DNA of 51,085 bases from Sedimentitalea sp042687825 (GTDB taxonomy: Bacteria; Pseudomonadota; Alphaproteobacteria; Rhodobacterales; Rhodobacteraceae). Both the position numbers and the translations under genes were made by a program. Below, piece by piece: positions 27,611 through 35,781 of this stretch. A model generated the notes under the pieces. It saw nothing but the letters and a program-made list of their open reading frames with translations. It was not told the DNA's origin and made no database searches. The stretch spans positions 1-51,085 of the forward strand of contig NZ_JBHUQE010000021.1 in assembly GCF_042687825.1 (NCBI RefSeq), given 5' to 3'. Every line of letters starts with the position of its first letter. Within the stretch, counting starts at the first letter, position 1.

Positions 27611-28099
27611 CTAACCTTTCTGGCTGCGCAACCGCAGCCCGGTCTTTTTCAGAATGCGGGTGGAATAGAGAATGTCATGGCCGCGGCAGGCATCGCCCAG
27701 CATCGCGGCGATATCGGTGCGCTGCGCCTCGACCTGTTCGCGGCTGCTGCCATGCAGCATCGCGAACAGGTTATAGGGCCAGTCGGGCAGGGCGCGCGGG
27801 CGTTCATAGCAATGGGTGACGCCATCGAGATTGCCGATCATTTGGCCCAGTTCGGCGATGCGGGCATCATCCACGTCCCAGACCGACATGCCGTTGGCGG
27901 TCATTCCCAGTTTGTAATGGTTGGGGGCGACGGCGATGCGGCGGATCACGCCGCTGTCCTGCATGGCCCGCAGGCGGGCGCACAGATCGTCTTCGGTCAG
28001 GTCCAGCTCGTCGGCGATCTGGGCATAGGGTTGCGGCACCAGCGGCAGCCCGGCCTGGGTCGCGGCGATGATGCGCCGGTCGGTTGCGTCGATGCTCAT
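27611..28099 (-). CDS. nirH: NirH, siroheme decarboxylase subunit
   Basis: One of the AsnC/Lrp-like proteins that together decarboxylate siroheme to 12,18-didecarboxysiroheme. ATG 28099 (MSIDATDRRIIAATQAG) overlaps the nirG stop (ATGA), giving 162 aa. It shows the winged-helix N-terminus (DRRIIAATQAGLPLVPQPYA; TEDDLCARLRAMQDSGVIRR) and the ligand-binding half with VTHCYERPRALPDWPYNLFA, matching the NirL/NirH pattern. The H versus G assignment rests on gene order (D-L-G-H) rather than on diagnostic residues. Confidence 0.88.
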   Translation of the reverse strand: MSIDATDRRIIAATQAGLPLVPQPYAQIADELDLTEDDLCARLRAMQDSGVIRRIAVAPNHYKLGMTANGMSVWDVDDARIAELGQMIGNLDGVTHCYERPRALPDWPYNLFAMLHGSSREQVEAQRTDIAAMLGDACRGHDILYSTRILKKTGLRLRSQKG

Positions 28100-28545
28100 G
28101 CCGCCACCCGAAAGCCGACAAAGAATTCCTGCAGTTTCGGAAAGCACAGCACCCGCAGGCCGGTGTCACGTTCCAGCGCCTCGGCGACCTGGGCGATCTC
28201 GTCCTGGGTTTCGGTGGCCAGCACGAACCACATGTTCAGCCGGTGGGTACGTTCGTAATTATGCGCCACTTCGGGGCGCGCGTTGACCACCGCCAGCACG
28301 TCGTCGAACCGATCCGGGGGCACGGCCATGGCACACAGGCAGAACGCGCCCCCCATGGCCGCCGCGTCAAAGAACGGGCCGAACCGGGTGATGACGCGCG
28401 TCTCTTTCATTGCCGCCAGTCGTGCCAGCAGATCGGCCTCGGTCAGGCCCAGTTCCTCGGCGGCCTGCTGGTACGGGCGCGGCGCGATGGGAAACCCGTC
28501 CTGCAGATGGTTCAGGATACGTCGGTCGATTTCGTCCAGGCTCAT
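28096..28545 (-). CDS. nirG: NirG, siroheme decarboxylase subunit
   Basis: A 149-aa Lrp-like protein starting at ATG 28545 (MSLDEIDRRILNHLQDGFPI), not at the far upstream codon, because the upstream frame lies in nirDL. Helix-turn-helix region: YQQAAEELGLTEADLLARLA; the effector half has VAHNYERTHRLNMWFVLATE, the H-N-Y-E-R-x-H-x-x-N-x-W-F pattern shared by NirD and NirG. It acts with NirDL and NirH on siroheme. Both ends overlap neighbours by 4 bases. Confidence 0.88.
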   Translation of the reverse strand: MSLDEIDRRILNHLQDGFPIAPRPYQQAAEELGLTEADLLARLAAMKETRVITRFGPFFDAAAMGGAFCLCAMAVPPDRFDDVLAVVNARPEVAHNYERTHRLNMWFVLATETQDEIAQVAEALERDTGLRVLCFPKLQEFFVGFRVAA

Positions 28546-29534
28546 GCGACTTCCTTTTGGGCAGGGGCGACCATGGCACCAGTCTGTTTGAAACAGTGCA
28601 GGGAAAACAAGGGGCGATGCGGCACATCCGCCAGTTCCGGCAGGGCGCAGGCGCGGGTCAGCACCGCCATTGCGTCGCTGCGGCTGCGGGCGTGAATCAT
28701 CGAATACAACCGATAAGGCCAGGCACCGGGCACCGGCGTGCGCTCGTAGCACAGGGTGATCCCGGGTAAGGCGGCCAGGACCGGGCCGGCCCGGGTGATC
28801 TGCTCGGACGGCATGTCCCAGACCACCATCGCGTTGGACCGCCAGCCCAGAGCGCGGTGACGAACGATGATCCCCAGGCGGGCAACGATACCGGCCTGCG
28901 TCAGGGCGCGGACCCGGTCCAGAACCGTGGCTTCGCTCAGCCCCAGATCCTGGGCGATGGCCAGATAGGGGCGCGGCACGAGCTGCAGGCCCCGCATCAG
29001 ATTGTTCAGGATATCGCGATCACCGGGCTGAAAGGCCGTCGGATCCGCCGCTTTTGCCGGTTTCCAGGCTGCGGTCTTGCCGCGCAGGGCAAAGCCCAGA
29101 TCGACGTTGAAGGCGCGCACCAGCCGCAGGTCCAGGACCCGCAGCCCGGTCTGCGCCTCGATCCGGTCCAGGGTCGCATCCACATGGGCGCGGTCGGGGC
29201 CGGTGGCGACAAACCAAAGGTTCCAGTCATGCTCGCGCAGGTAATTGTGATTGACGCCGGGCTGGGCGCCGATGATTGCGGCGACCTCTTCGATGCGGTT
29301 TTCTGGGGCGGCCACCGCGGCCAGGGTGCTGGCCGAGATGGTATTGGGCGCGCAGGTGGCACCCACCCGGGTAATGCGGGCGTTGTCCATCTGCCGCCGC
29401 AGCCGGTCGATCACCTGATTCTGTGTCAGGCCCAGCGCATCGCCGAGTACGCGAAAAGGTTCGGACTGGATCGGAAAGTCGCGCTGCCAGTCATCCAGCA
29501 GGGCCTGATCCAGCGGGTCCAGTACACCTTCCAT
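28542..29534 (-). CDS. nirDL: NirDL, fused siroheme decarboxylase subunits
   Basis: A 330-aa protein made of two Lrp-like modules. Residues about 1-160 are NirD-like (VNHNYLREHDWNLWFVATGP), and about 175-330 are NirL-like (ITLCYERTPVPGAWPYRLYS). Each has its own winged helix: FRVLGDALGLTQNQVIDRLR and YLAIAQDLGLSEATVLDRVR. The linker is GKTAAWKPAKAADPTAFQPG. Fusion of nirD and nirL is known in several alphaproteobacteria and is real here, since the frame is unbroken. It heads the DL-G-H block, 3 bases after nirF. Confidence 0.92.
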   Translation of the reverse strand: MEGVLDPLDQALLDDWQRDFPIQSEPFRVLGDALGLTQNQVIDRLRRQMDNARITRVGATCAPNTISASTLAAVAAPENRIEEVAAIIGAQPGVNHNYLREHDWNLWFVATGPDRAHVDATLDRIEAQTGLRVLDLRLVRAFNVDLGFALRGKTAAWKPAKAADPTAFQPGDRDILNNLMRGLQLVPRPYLAIAQDLGLSEATVLDRVRALTQAGIVARLGIIVRHRALGWRSNAMVVWDMPSEQITRAGPVLAALPGITLCYERTPVPGAWPYRLYSMIHARSRSDAMAVLTRACALPELADVPHRPLFSLHCFKQTGAMVAPAQKEVA

Positions 29535-29537
29535 GTC

Positions 29538-30680
29538 TTACAACCCCATCTTGTGCGCGCGGGCGGTGAAAAAGATGCCAGACGGGCTGTCGGCCTCGAT
29601 TTCCCGCAGTTTCTCGAAGGTCTGCGTGTCATAGACCATCACCTTGCCGGCGTCGCGCACCGACAGCCAGACCTCGTGACCCCGCGGGGTGAATTCCATG
29701 TGCAGCACCCCGGGACCCGGCGTGAACTGGTGGATGACATCTTTGCTCACCGTGTCGATCACCTGGATCGTATCGTTCAGCGGATGCGCGAAATTGACCC
29801 AGACGTGGCGCCCGTCGGGGCGCGCCATGGCAAAGACCGGCTGACCATGGGTGGCGGTGCGCCCGGTCTCGCTGAGGCTCTTGGCGTCGACCCACAAAAC
29901 TTCGTGCTGACCGACGGCGGGCAGCACGAATTCGTCGCCGGCCTGCGCCCAGCCTTCGAGATGCGGCATCTTGTAGACCGGCAGCCCGGTGCGCCCGGCG
30001 GCATAGCCGGGCAGGATCGGCTGCGGCGTCGGATTGTCCTGCCACAGATCCAGCGCGGTCAGGTGATCGGCGCCGAAAAGCCCGGCGATATAGGTGCGCC
30101 CGTCGCCGGTAACCAGCGCGTCATAGGGGTTGTCGCCCATGCCAGCAATGCGGATGATCTCTGGCGCATCGCCGGACAGATCGGCGATCCAGGTCTCGCC
30201 GGAGTCCCACAGCGAAAACACGAAACGGGTGCCGGGAATGTCGACCAGACCGATGGTCTTGGCGCCGGTCGGGATGTCGGCCACCATCTCCAGCGTGTCG
30301 GCGTCAAAGACGCGCACGCCGCCCGGTTCATAGTTGGAAACCGCCACGTATCGGCCATCGTCCGAGATCGCACCACCGATCGAATTGCCGGCCTGCATCA
30401 CCCGGTTGACCACCGACTGTTCCAGAATGTCGACCTTGGTCAGTCCGCCATCGCGGCCAAAGACATAGGCGAACCGCTGATCGGGGGCATAGACCAGCGA
30501 GGCATGGCTGAGATCGCCCAGACCGGTGATCCGGCCAATGGCGGCGCGGTCTGACTGATCCACCACCAGCAGCGAGCCGCTGGCGCGTTCCACGACCAGA
30601 CCCAGATCGCCCGTCGATTGCGACCAGGCCGGGGCAGCCAGCGCCAGCCCGGCCAGAACCGCGAATACAGCCCGTTTCAT
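29538..30680 (-). CDS. nirF: NirF, periplasmic heme d1 biosynthesis protein
   Basis: NirF is a NirS-like beta-propeller needed for the late steps of heme d1 formation; it binds d1 and partners with NirN and NirS. ATG 30680 (MKRAVFAVLAGLALAAPAWS) gives 380 aa with a Sec signal peptide; the longer upstream frame lies within nirC. It lacks a CxxCH site, as expected. The propeller repeats are evident (SLVYAPDQRFAYVFGRDGGL; SIGGAISDDGRYVAVSNYEP; VLHMEFTPRGHEVWLSVRDA). It overlaps the nirC stop as ATGA. Confidence 0.93.
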   Translation of the reverse strand: MKRAVFAVLAGLALAAPAWSQSTGDLGLVVERASGSLLVVDQSDRAAIGRITGLGDLSHASLVYAPDQRFAYVFGRDGGLTKVDILEQSVVNRVMQAGNSIGGAISDDGRYVAVSNYEPGGVRVFDADTLEMVADIPTGAKTIGLVDIPGTRFVFSLWDSGETWIADLSGDAPEIIRIAGMGDNPYDALVTGDGRTYIAGLFGADHLTALDLWQDNPTPQPILPGYAAGRTGLPVYKMPHLEGWAQAGDEFVLPAVGQHEVLWVDAKSLSETGRTATHGQPVFAMARPDGRHVWVNFAHPLNDTIQVIDTVSKDVIHQFTPGPGVLHMEFTPRGHEVWLSVRDAGKVMVYDTQTFEKLREIEADSPSGIFFTARAHKMGL

Positions 30681-30988
30681 TGTGTTCCTCCGCTCAGAAG
30701 ATAGGTCACCATCCAGTCCACTTCGGCCTGGGTCAGCAGCGGTCGCCACGGGGGCATGGGCGTGCCGGGAATGCCGTCCAGGATCACCGCCGCCAGACCC
30801 GCCCGGTCGTAATGCGCCAGCGCCTCGGGGCGGATATCCGGCCCCAGCCCGCCTTTCAGGGTCAGGCCGTGACACGAACCGCAATCCTGCAGCACCAGCC
30901 GTTCCAGCGCGGTCCCGTCGATGGTGGCCGTCTCGCCGGCCAGCGCGGTGCCGCCGATGGCCAGAAACAGCGCGACCAGCCTATTCAC
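30677..30988 (-). CDS. nirC: NirC, small periplasmic cytochrome c
   Basis: NirC is a monoheme cytochrome that can donate electrons to NirS or assist heme d1 maturation. It is 103 aa: signal peptide about residues 1-17, heme site CGSCH at 36-40, and a Met-containing loop GIPGTPMPPWRPLL that supplies the axial Met. It overlaps nirE by 8 bases and nirF by 4. Confidence 0.92.
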   Translation of the reverse strand: MNRLVALFLAIGGTALAGETATIDGTALERLVLQDCGSCHGLTLKGGLGPDIRPEALAHYDRAGLAAVILDGIPGTPMPPWRPLLTQAEVDWMVTYLLSGGTQ

Positions 30989-31766
30989 CGGCGGCCACCG
31001 CCGGGCGTCGCGCTGCCGTGCCGGTTGCGCCGGTTCCGGCCTGATACAGCGATACGACGCGGCCGATGACGAACAGGACCGGGGCCGGCATCGGCTGCGC
31101 CCGGATGTCCACGCCGATCTGGTCCAGACGCGAGATCAGCCGGCTTTCCTGTGATGTCGTGGCGGCGCAGATGGCCATCACCGGCAAGCTGGCCGGCATG
31201 CCCTCGCGCATCAGGTTCAGGGCGATTTCCGAGATGTTGGCGGCGCCCATATAGACAACCAGTGTGGTGTCGGTATCGGCCAGGCTGGCCCAGTCCAGGT
31301 CCAGACGCTGGTCGGCGGCGCGGTGTCCGGTGACATAGCGCACACCGGTGGCCAGGCCGCGATGGGTCAGCGGAATGCCGGTGGCGGCGGCCATGCCCTG
31401 GGCCGCGGTGATGCCCGGGGCATACTCGACGGCAAGGCCGCGGTCGGCCAGATAGGCGGCCTCTTCGCTGCCGCGGCCAAAGATCAGCGGATCACCGCCC
31501 TTGAGCCGGGCCACGGTCAGCCCCTGTTCGGCCAGTTCGGCCAGAATTTCGTTGATCCGGTCCTGCGGGACCGTATGGCATTTTGGGGCCTTGCCGACCG
31601 GGATCATCCGGACACCGGCCGGAGCCAGATCCAGGATGTCCTGCGAGACCAGCCGGTCATGGACCACGGCGTCGGCGGATTGCAGCATGCGCAGGGCGCG
31701 CAGGGTCAGCAGCTCGGCATCGCCGGGACCGGCACCAATCAGATAAACCTTGCCTGTCGGGGTCAT
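30981..31766 (-). CDS. nirE: NirE, uroporphyrinogen III C-methyltransferase
   Basis: NirE makes precorrin-2 from uroporphyrinogen III, the committed step towards heme d1. ATG 31766 (MTPTGKVYLIGAGPGDAELL) gives 261 aa. Diagnostic SUMT blocks: VYLIGAGPGDAELLTLRALR at the N-terminus, VARLKGGDPLIFGRGSEEA, VEYAPGITAAQGMAAATGIP and LTHRGLATGVRYVTGH. No CysG-type dehydrogenase/chelatase domain is attached, so oxidation to sirohydrochlorin must come from elsewhere. It is separated from nirS by a strong hairpin terminator (31804-31841) and has no NNR box of its own. Confidence 0.95.
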   Translation of the reverse strand: MTPTGKVYLIGAGPGDAELLTLRALRMLQSADAVVHDRLVSQDILDLAPAGVRMIPVGKAPKCHTVPQDRINEILAELAEQGLTVARLKGGDPLIFGRGSEEAAYLADRGLAVEYAPGITAAQGMAAATGIPLTHRGLATGVRYVTGHRAADQRLDLDWASLADTDTTLVVYMGAANISEIALNLMREGMPASLPVMAICAATTSQESRLISRLDQIGVDIRAQPMPAPVLFVIGRVVSLYQAGTGATGTAARRPAVAAGE

Positions 31767-31803
31767 GTACCGGCTCCTGGGTGTGGCTGCATGGCGGACA
31801 CGC

Positions 31804-31841
31804 AAAAAAAACGGGCCGGGGGCCAGCCAGTGGCCCCCGGC
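31804..31841 (-). terminator. Intrinsic terminator after nirS
   Basis: On the minus strand a perfect 11-base-pair GC-rich stem (GCCGGGGGCCA with TGGCCCCCGGC, 5-base loop, 31815-31841) is followed by CCCG and eight T residues. It begins 10 bases after the nirS stop. It should end most nirS transcripts, with read-through feeding nirE onward, and would keep NirS protein in excess of its cofactor enzymes. Confidence 0.92.
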
Positions 31842-31850
31842 AGTCGCACC

Positions 31851-33605
31851 TTAATAGACGTCGGCGCGGGTGTTGTAGACGTTGAATTTGCCGGTCGGTG
31901 TGACCAGACGTTCGTCCTTGATCACATGTTTCAGCTCCAGCGTCTTGTCGTCAACCACGACGATGGCCGATTCCAGGTCAGCGGCATTCCAGACCGAGAA
32001 CCAGATCTCGTTGCCTGCCTGGTTGAATTCGCCTTGCACGACGCGCGGCTGGCCTTCGGCAATACCGGCCCATTCGACGATCGGCAGCACGGTGAATTCC
32101 GGCTCTTCCTGTGCCAGATCACCGACCTTGAAGACCGCGACCGAGCCGGACACTTCGGCGTCGGGGTTCAGCGGCGCGTCGACATAGAGATGCTCGGATT
32201 CCGGGTGTGTCTTGACGAATAGCGACCCGCCACCCATGGCATAGAGCTGCTGCACCATCTTCCAGGCGTTGTCCGGGTTGCCCTCGGGATCGGTGCCGAT
32301 CAGCGCGACCGTGTCGTCACCCAGGTGCGATGTCGCCCAGACCGGACCATAGGTCGGGTGGTTGATGTTGGCACCACGGCCCGGGTGCGGCGTTGCGCCC
32401 TCGGTATCGACCATCGCGGTCAGCGTGCCTTCCTTGGTGTCGATCACCGCCACCTTGTTCCGGGCGTTGGCCGCCGTCAGGAAATAACGCTTGGTACTGT
32501 CCAGACCACCGTCATGCAGGAACCGTTCGGCTTCGATCTCGGTGACCTTCAGGTTCTTGATGTCGGAATAGTCGACCAACAGGATCTTGCCGGTTTCCTT
32601 GACGTTCACGATGAACTCGGGGTTGAAGTGCGACGAGATGATAGCCGCGACCCGGGGTTCGGGGTGATAGGTCTGTTCGTCATAGATCATGCCACGGGTC
32701 GACTTGATCTTGAGCGGCTCCAGCGTGTCGCCATCCATGATCACGTATTGCGGCGGCCAATAGCTGCCGGCGATGGCATATTTGTCCTCATAGCCGTGCA
32801 TCTTGCTGGTCTCGACCGAGCGCGCCTCGGCTCCGACCTTGATCTCGGCCACGGTGTCCGGTGATTCCATCCACAGGTCGATCATGTTCACCTTGGCGTC
32901 GCGGCCGATGACGAACAGATAACGGCCCGATGCGGAAATCCGGCTGATGTGAACGGCGTAACCGGTGTCGATCACGGCCTTGATCTCATAGCTGGCGCCA
33001 TCGATCAGGGCAATCTGGCCGGCGTCGCGCAGGGTCACCGAGAACAGGTTGTCCAGATCCCAGTCGTTCATCTTTTCGGTCGGGCGGTCTTCGGGGGCGA
33101 CGATCACTTTCCAGCTTTCGCGCATTTCCGGCATGCCATATTCAGGCGGCGCGGGCGGTTCCAGCAGCACGTAACGCGCCATCATGTCGACCTCGGCTTC
33201 GGTCAGATCGCCAGAGGTGCCCCAGTTGGGCATGCCGGCGGGCGAGCCATAGGTGATGAAATCGCGCAGGTAGTCAAAGCCCTTTTCGCGGGTGATATCG
33301 GGGGTCAGCGCCTTGCCGGTCGCGCCTTTGCGCAGCACGCCGTGGCAGCCGGCGCAACGTTCGAAATACAGGGTAGTCGCGGCCTGGAATTCCTCGTCGG
33401 TCATGACCGGATCGTCTGCCTTGCGGCCCGGGATCTCGACCTGGATCTGGCCCAGGGTCGTCATGCTGGGTTGATAGGCGGCTGACGCGTCGTCGCCGTG
33501 ATCCTTTGGTTTTTCCTGGGCGGATACGCCGGTCACGGCTAGGCCCAGGGCGATTGCAGCGCTTGCCATAAACGATGCGCGCCGGATGGCTGTTGTGGAT
33601 TTCAT
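31851..33605 (-). CDS. nirS: Cytochrome cd1 nitrite reductase NirS
   Basis: NirS reduces nitrite to NO in the periplasm as a homodimer with one heme c and one heme d1 per subunit. It is 584 aa: signal peptide about residues 1-29, an acidic linker, the c-heme site CAGCH at 84-88 (FERCAGCHGVLRKGATG), and an eight-bladed d1 propeller. Recognisable d1-pocket pieces are GYAVHISRISASGRYLFVIG, EPRVAAIISSHFNPEFIVNV (distal histidine region) and the C-terminal TGKFNVYNTRADVY. First gene of the nir operon, divergent from nirI with a shared NNR box 62 bases upstream of its start. Confidence 0.98.
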   Translation of the reverse strand: MKSTTAIRRASFMASAAIALGLAVTGVSAQEKPKDHGDDASAAYQPSMTTLGQIQVEIPGRKADDPVMTDEEFQAATTLYFERCAGCHGVLRKGATGKALTPDITREKGFDYLRDFITYGSPAGMPNWGTSGDLTEAEVDMMARYVLLEPPAPPEYGMPEMRESWKVIVAPEDRPTEKMNDWDLDNLFSVTLRDAGQIALIDGASYEIKAVIDTGYAVHISRISASGRYLFVIGRDAKVNMIDLWMESPDTVAEIKVGAEARSVETSKMHGYEDKYAIAGSYWPPQYVIMDGDTLEPLKIKSTRGMIYDEQTYHPEPRVAAIISSHFNPEFIVNVKETGKILLVDYSDIKNLKVTEIEAERFLHDGGLDSTKRYFLTAANARNKVAVIDTKEGTLTAMVDTEGATPHPGRGANINHPTYGPVWATSHLGDDTVALIGTDPEGNPDNAWKMVQQLYAMGGGSLFVKTHPESEHLYVDAPLNPDAEVSGSVAVFKVGDLAQEEPEFTVLPIVEWAGIAEGQPRVVQGEFNQAGNEIWFSVWNAADLESAIVVVDDKTLELKHVIKDERLVTPTGKFNVYNTRADVY

Positions 33606-33660
33606 TTACGAATACTCCGTTCGCTGGTGAGGCAGCGCGAACGTGACCGGATTCAAACTA

Positions 33661-33688
33661 CCTCGCCTTGACTTCAATCAAGGCGAGG
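33661..33688. promoter_or_regulatory. NNR/FNR box within an extended palindrome, nirS-nirI intergenic
   Basis: TTGACTTCAATCAA (33668-33681) fits the NNR/FNR consensus. It is embedded in a larger perfect inverted repeat: CCTCGCCTTGA, six bases, TCAAGGCGAGG (11-base arms). One site lies between the divergent starts of nirS (33605) and nirI (33715), at 62 and 33 bases from them, so it may control both. Confidence 0.85.
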
Positions 33689-33714
33689 TGTGGAACCTGA
33701 CGCAACAAAGAGCC

Positions 33715-35781
33715 ATGCTCCGGTCCGCCCTGAAATCCCTAGCAATCGGTATCTCGGTCCTGGTCGGGGCCAGTATCGGAGCGCCCGCCTGCGCCCAGTC
33801 GCTGCGGCCCGCGACCGAGGCCGGGATCGCGCCGATCGCACCGACCCCGGAAAGTGCCGCGAAACTGTTCGCTCTGCCGGCCAATCCGGTGCTGTTGCGC
33901 GACGAGGCGCAAGTGCCGGGCTGGTCGGTCACCGCCGATGACGGGCCGGTCGGATTCATTGCGTCAACCTGGGAAATAGCCGGTTCTGTTGGATATTCCG
34001 GGCGTCCGCTGGACGTATTGGTCGCCGTGGATACCGAAGGCCGGATCGCCGGCGCCCAGCTGACGCGCCACAGCGAGCCGATCCTGACGCTCGGCCTGTC
34101 GGACCGGGATATCGAGAATTTCGTGGGCGGATTTGCCGGTGTCGATCTGATGGATCCCGACGGTATCGGCGAAGGGCCTGACATGCCCGACATCATTTCG
34201 CGGGCGACCGTATCGACCGGCGTGATTCGCGATTCGATTCTGCGCACGGCGCGCACTTTGGCGATTGGGCGGGGGCTTTTGCCCGGCGGCGGCATTGATC
34301 GCATCGACTATCGGCCAGCCAGTTGGGCGACGCTGGTGGCCGAGGGGGCGCTGAGCCATGTTCTGGTGACGCTGGATCAGGCCCGCGCCCGCATGGACGG
34401 AGCCAAGCCGCCGATTCCCGCCGGCGAGGGCGCCTTTATCGAGATGTGGATGGCGTTGGCCGACCCTCCGACCATCGGGCGCAACATATTGGGCCAACAA
34501 CAATATTCCCGTGCCGTCGGGGCGCTGGGTCCGGGCGATGTCGTGTTGCTCGTGGCGTCGCGGGGGCTGTATTCGCACCGCGGCACCGGCTGGCGCCGCG
34601 GCGGCGTCTTTGACCGGCTGACGCTGGTGCAGGGCGATCTGCGCCTGCCGCTGACCGACGCGGGTTATACGCGGATCGACAAATTGCCGATCGCCGATGC
34701 GCCTGCGTTGAAAGAGCGCAGTCTGTTCCGAATCAGTGATTCGCGCTTTGATGCGACCGCCCCGTTTGCGCTGGAACTGACCGCCGCCCGGCCCACGGCG
34801 CAGGGCGACACGGTGTCTTTTGTCACAACACTGCCCTATGCGCTGCCGGATGCCTATGTGATGGCGCCACCGCCCGAGGCCGCGCCGCTGTGGCAGCAGA
34901 CCTGGCAGGACAAGAAATACGCGGTGATCAGCGTCGCCGCGATGCAGGTGGTCCTGACGCTGATCCTGCTGTTGCAGGAATCTCTGGTGCGCCGGCCGCG
35001 CCTGTGGCGCGGTGTGCGGCTGGGCTTTCTCAGCGTTACCCTCGTCTGGCTGGGCTGGGTGCTGAACGGGCAATTGTCGGTGGTGCAGGTGATTGCCTTT
35101 CTGCAGTCGCTGCTGACCGGGTTCCATTGGGAGACCTTCCTGATCGAACCGATCATATTTACCCTGTGGGGCGGTGTCGCGCTGGGGCTGCTGTTCTGGG
35201 GGCGGGGCGTGTTCTGCGGCTGGCTGTGCCCCTTCGGGGCCTTGCAGGAACTGACCAACGCGGTGGCGCAGAAGCTGAACGTGCCGCAGATCGCGGTGCC
35301 GCATGCGCTGCATGAACGGCTGTGGATCATCAAATATACCCTGTTCGTTGCGATCCTGGCCCTGTCTTTCTATTCAATGAAGGACGCGCTGATCCTGGCC
35401 GAGGCCGAACCGTTCAAGACGGCGATCTCAATGCGGATGATCCGCGCCTGGCCCTTTGTCCTGTTCGTGCTGGCGCTGCTGACGGCGGGGCTGTTCATCG
35501 AACGCTTTTACTGTCGCTATCTCTGCCCTCTGGGGGCGGCGCTGGCGATCCCGGCCAAGCTGAAGATCTTCGACTGGTTGCACCGGCGTCCGCAATGCGG
35601 GCGCGAATGCCGGCTGTGCGCCACCAAATGCACCGTCGGCGCCATTGACCCGCTGGGCCGCATCAATCCGAATGAATGCGTGTTGTGTCTGCGCTGCCAG
35701 GTGGTGATGAACGACGATGCCACCTGTCCGGTACTGAAACGCCGCGCCCGCCAGACGGCTCCGGCCAGGGCCGCGTCATGA
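33715..35781 (+). CDS. nirI: NirI, NosR-like membrane flavo-iron-sulfur protein
   Basis: NirI is the nirS-linked NosR homologue required for nitrite reductase expression or activity in Paracoccus. ATG 33715 starts a plausible signal peptide (MLRSALKSLAIGISVLVGAS, then APACAQ), 688 aa; the longer upstream frame would run through the NNR palindrome. The periplasmic FMN-type domain has DIISRATVSTGVI where NosR has DIISGATVTIMVI, so the flavin-attachment motif is altered. Membrane helices follow, with CGWLCPFGALQE and CRYLCPLGAALA, then a ferredoxin-like domain (CGRECRLCATKC, CVLCLRC). Overlaps nnrS as ATGA. Confidence 0.93.
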   Translation: MLRSALKSLAIGISVLVGASIGAPACAQSLRPATEAGIAPIAPTPESAAKLFALPANPVLLRDEAQVPGWSVTADDGPVGFIASTWEIAGSVGYSGRPLDVLVAVDTEGRIAGAQLTRHSEPILTLGLSDRDIENFVGGFAGVDLMDPDGIGEGPDMPDIISRATVSTGVIRDSILRTARTLAIGRGLLPGGGIDRIDYRPASWATLVAEGALSHVLVTLDQARARMDGAKPPIPAGEGAFIEMWMALADPPTIGRNILGQQQYSRAVGALGPGDVVLLVASRGLYSHRGTGWRRGGVFDRLTLVQGDLRLPLTDAGYTRIDKLPIADAPALKERSLFRISDSRFDATAPFALELTAARPTAQGDTVSFVTTLPYALPDAYVMAPPPEAAPLWQQTWQDKKYAVISVAAMQVVLTLILLLQESLVRRPRLWRGVRLGFLSVTLVWLGWVLNGQLSVVQVIAFLQSLLTGFHWETFLIEPIIFTLWGGVALGLLFWGRGVFCGWLCPFGALQELTNAVAQKLNVPQIAVPHALHERLWIIKYTLFVAILALSFYSMKDALILAEAEPFKTAISMRMIRAWPFVLFVLALLTAGLFIERFYCRYLCPLGAALAIPAKLKIFDWLHRRPQCGRECRLCATKCTVGAIDPLGRINPNECVLCLRCQVVMNDDATCPVLKRRARQTAPARAAS

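Noticed and set aside
28542..29534. Whether nirDL is an artefactual fusion of two genes
   Set aside because: The frame is continuous, with a plausible linker and normal modules on both sides, and such fusions occur in related bacteria.
33643..33714. Upstream ATG as the nirI start
   Set aside because: It would place the NNR palindrome inside the coding sequence and put 24 non-conserved residues before a good signal peptide that begins at 33715.
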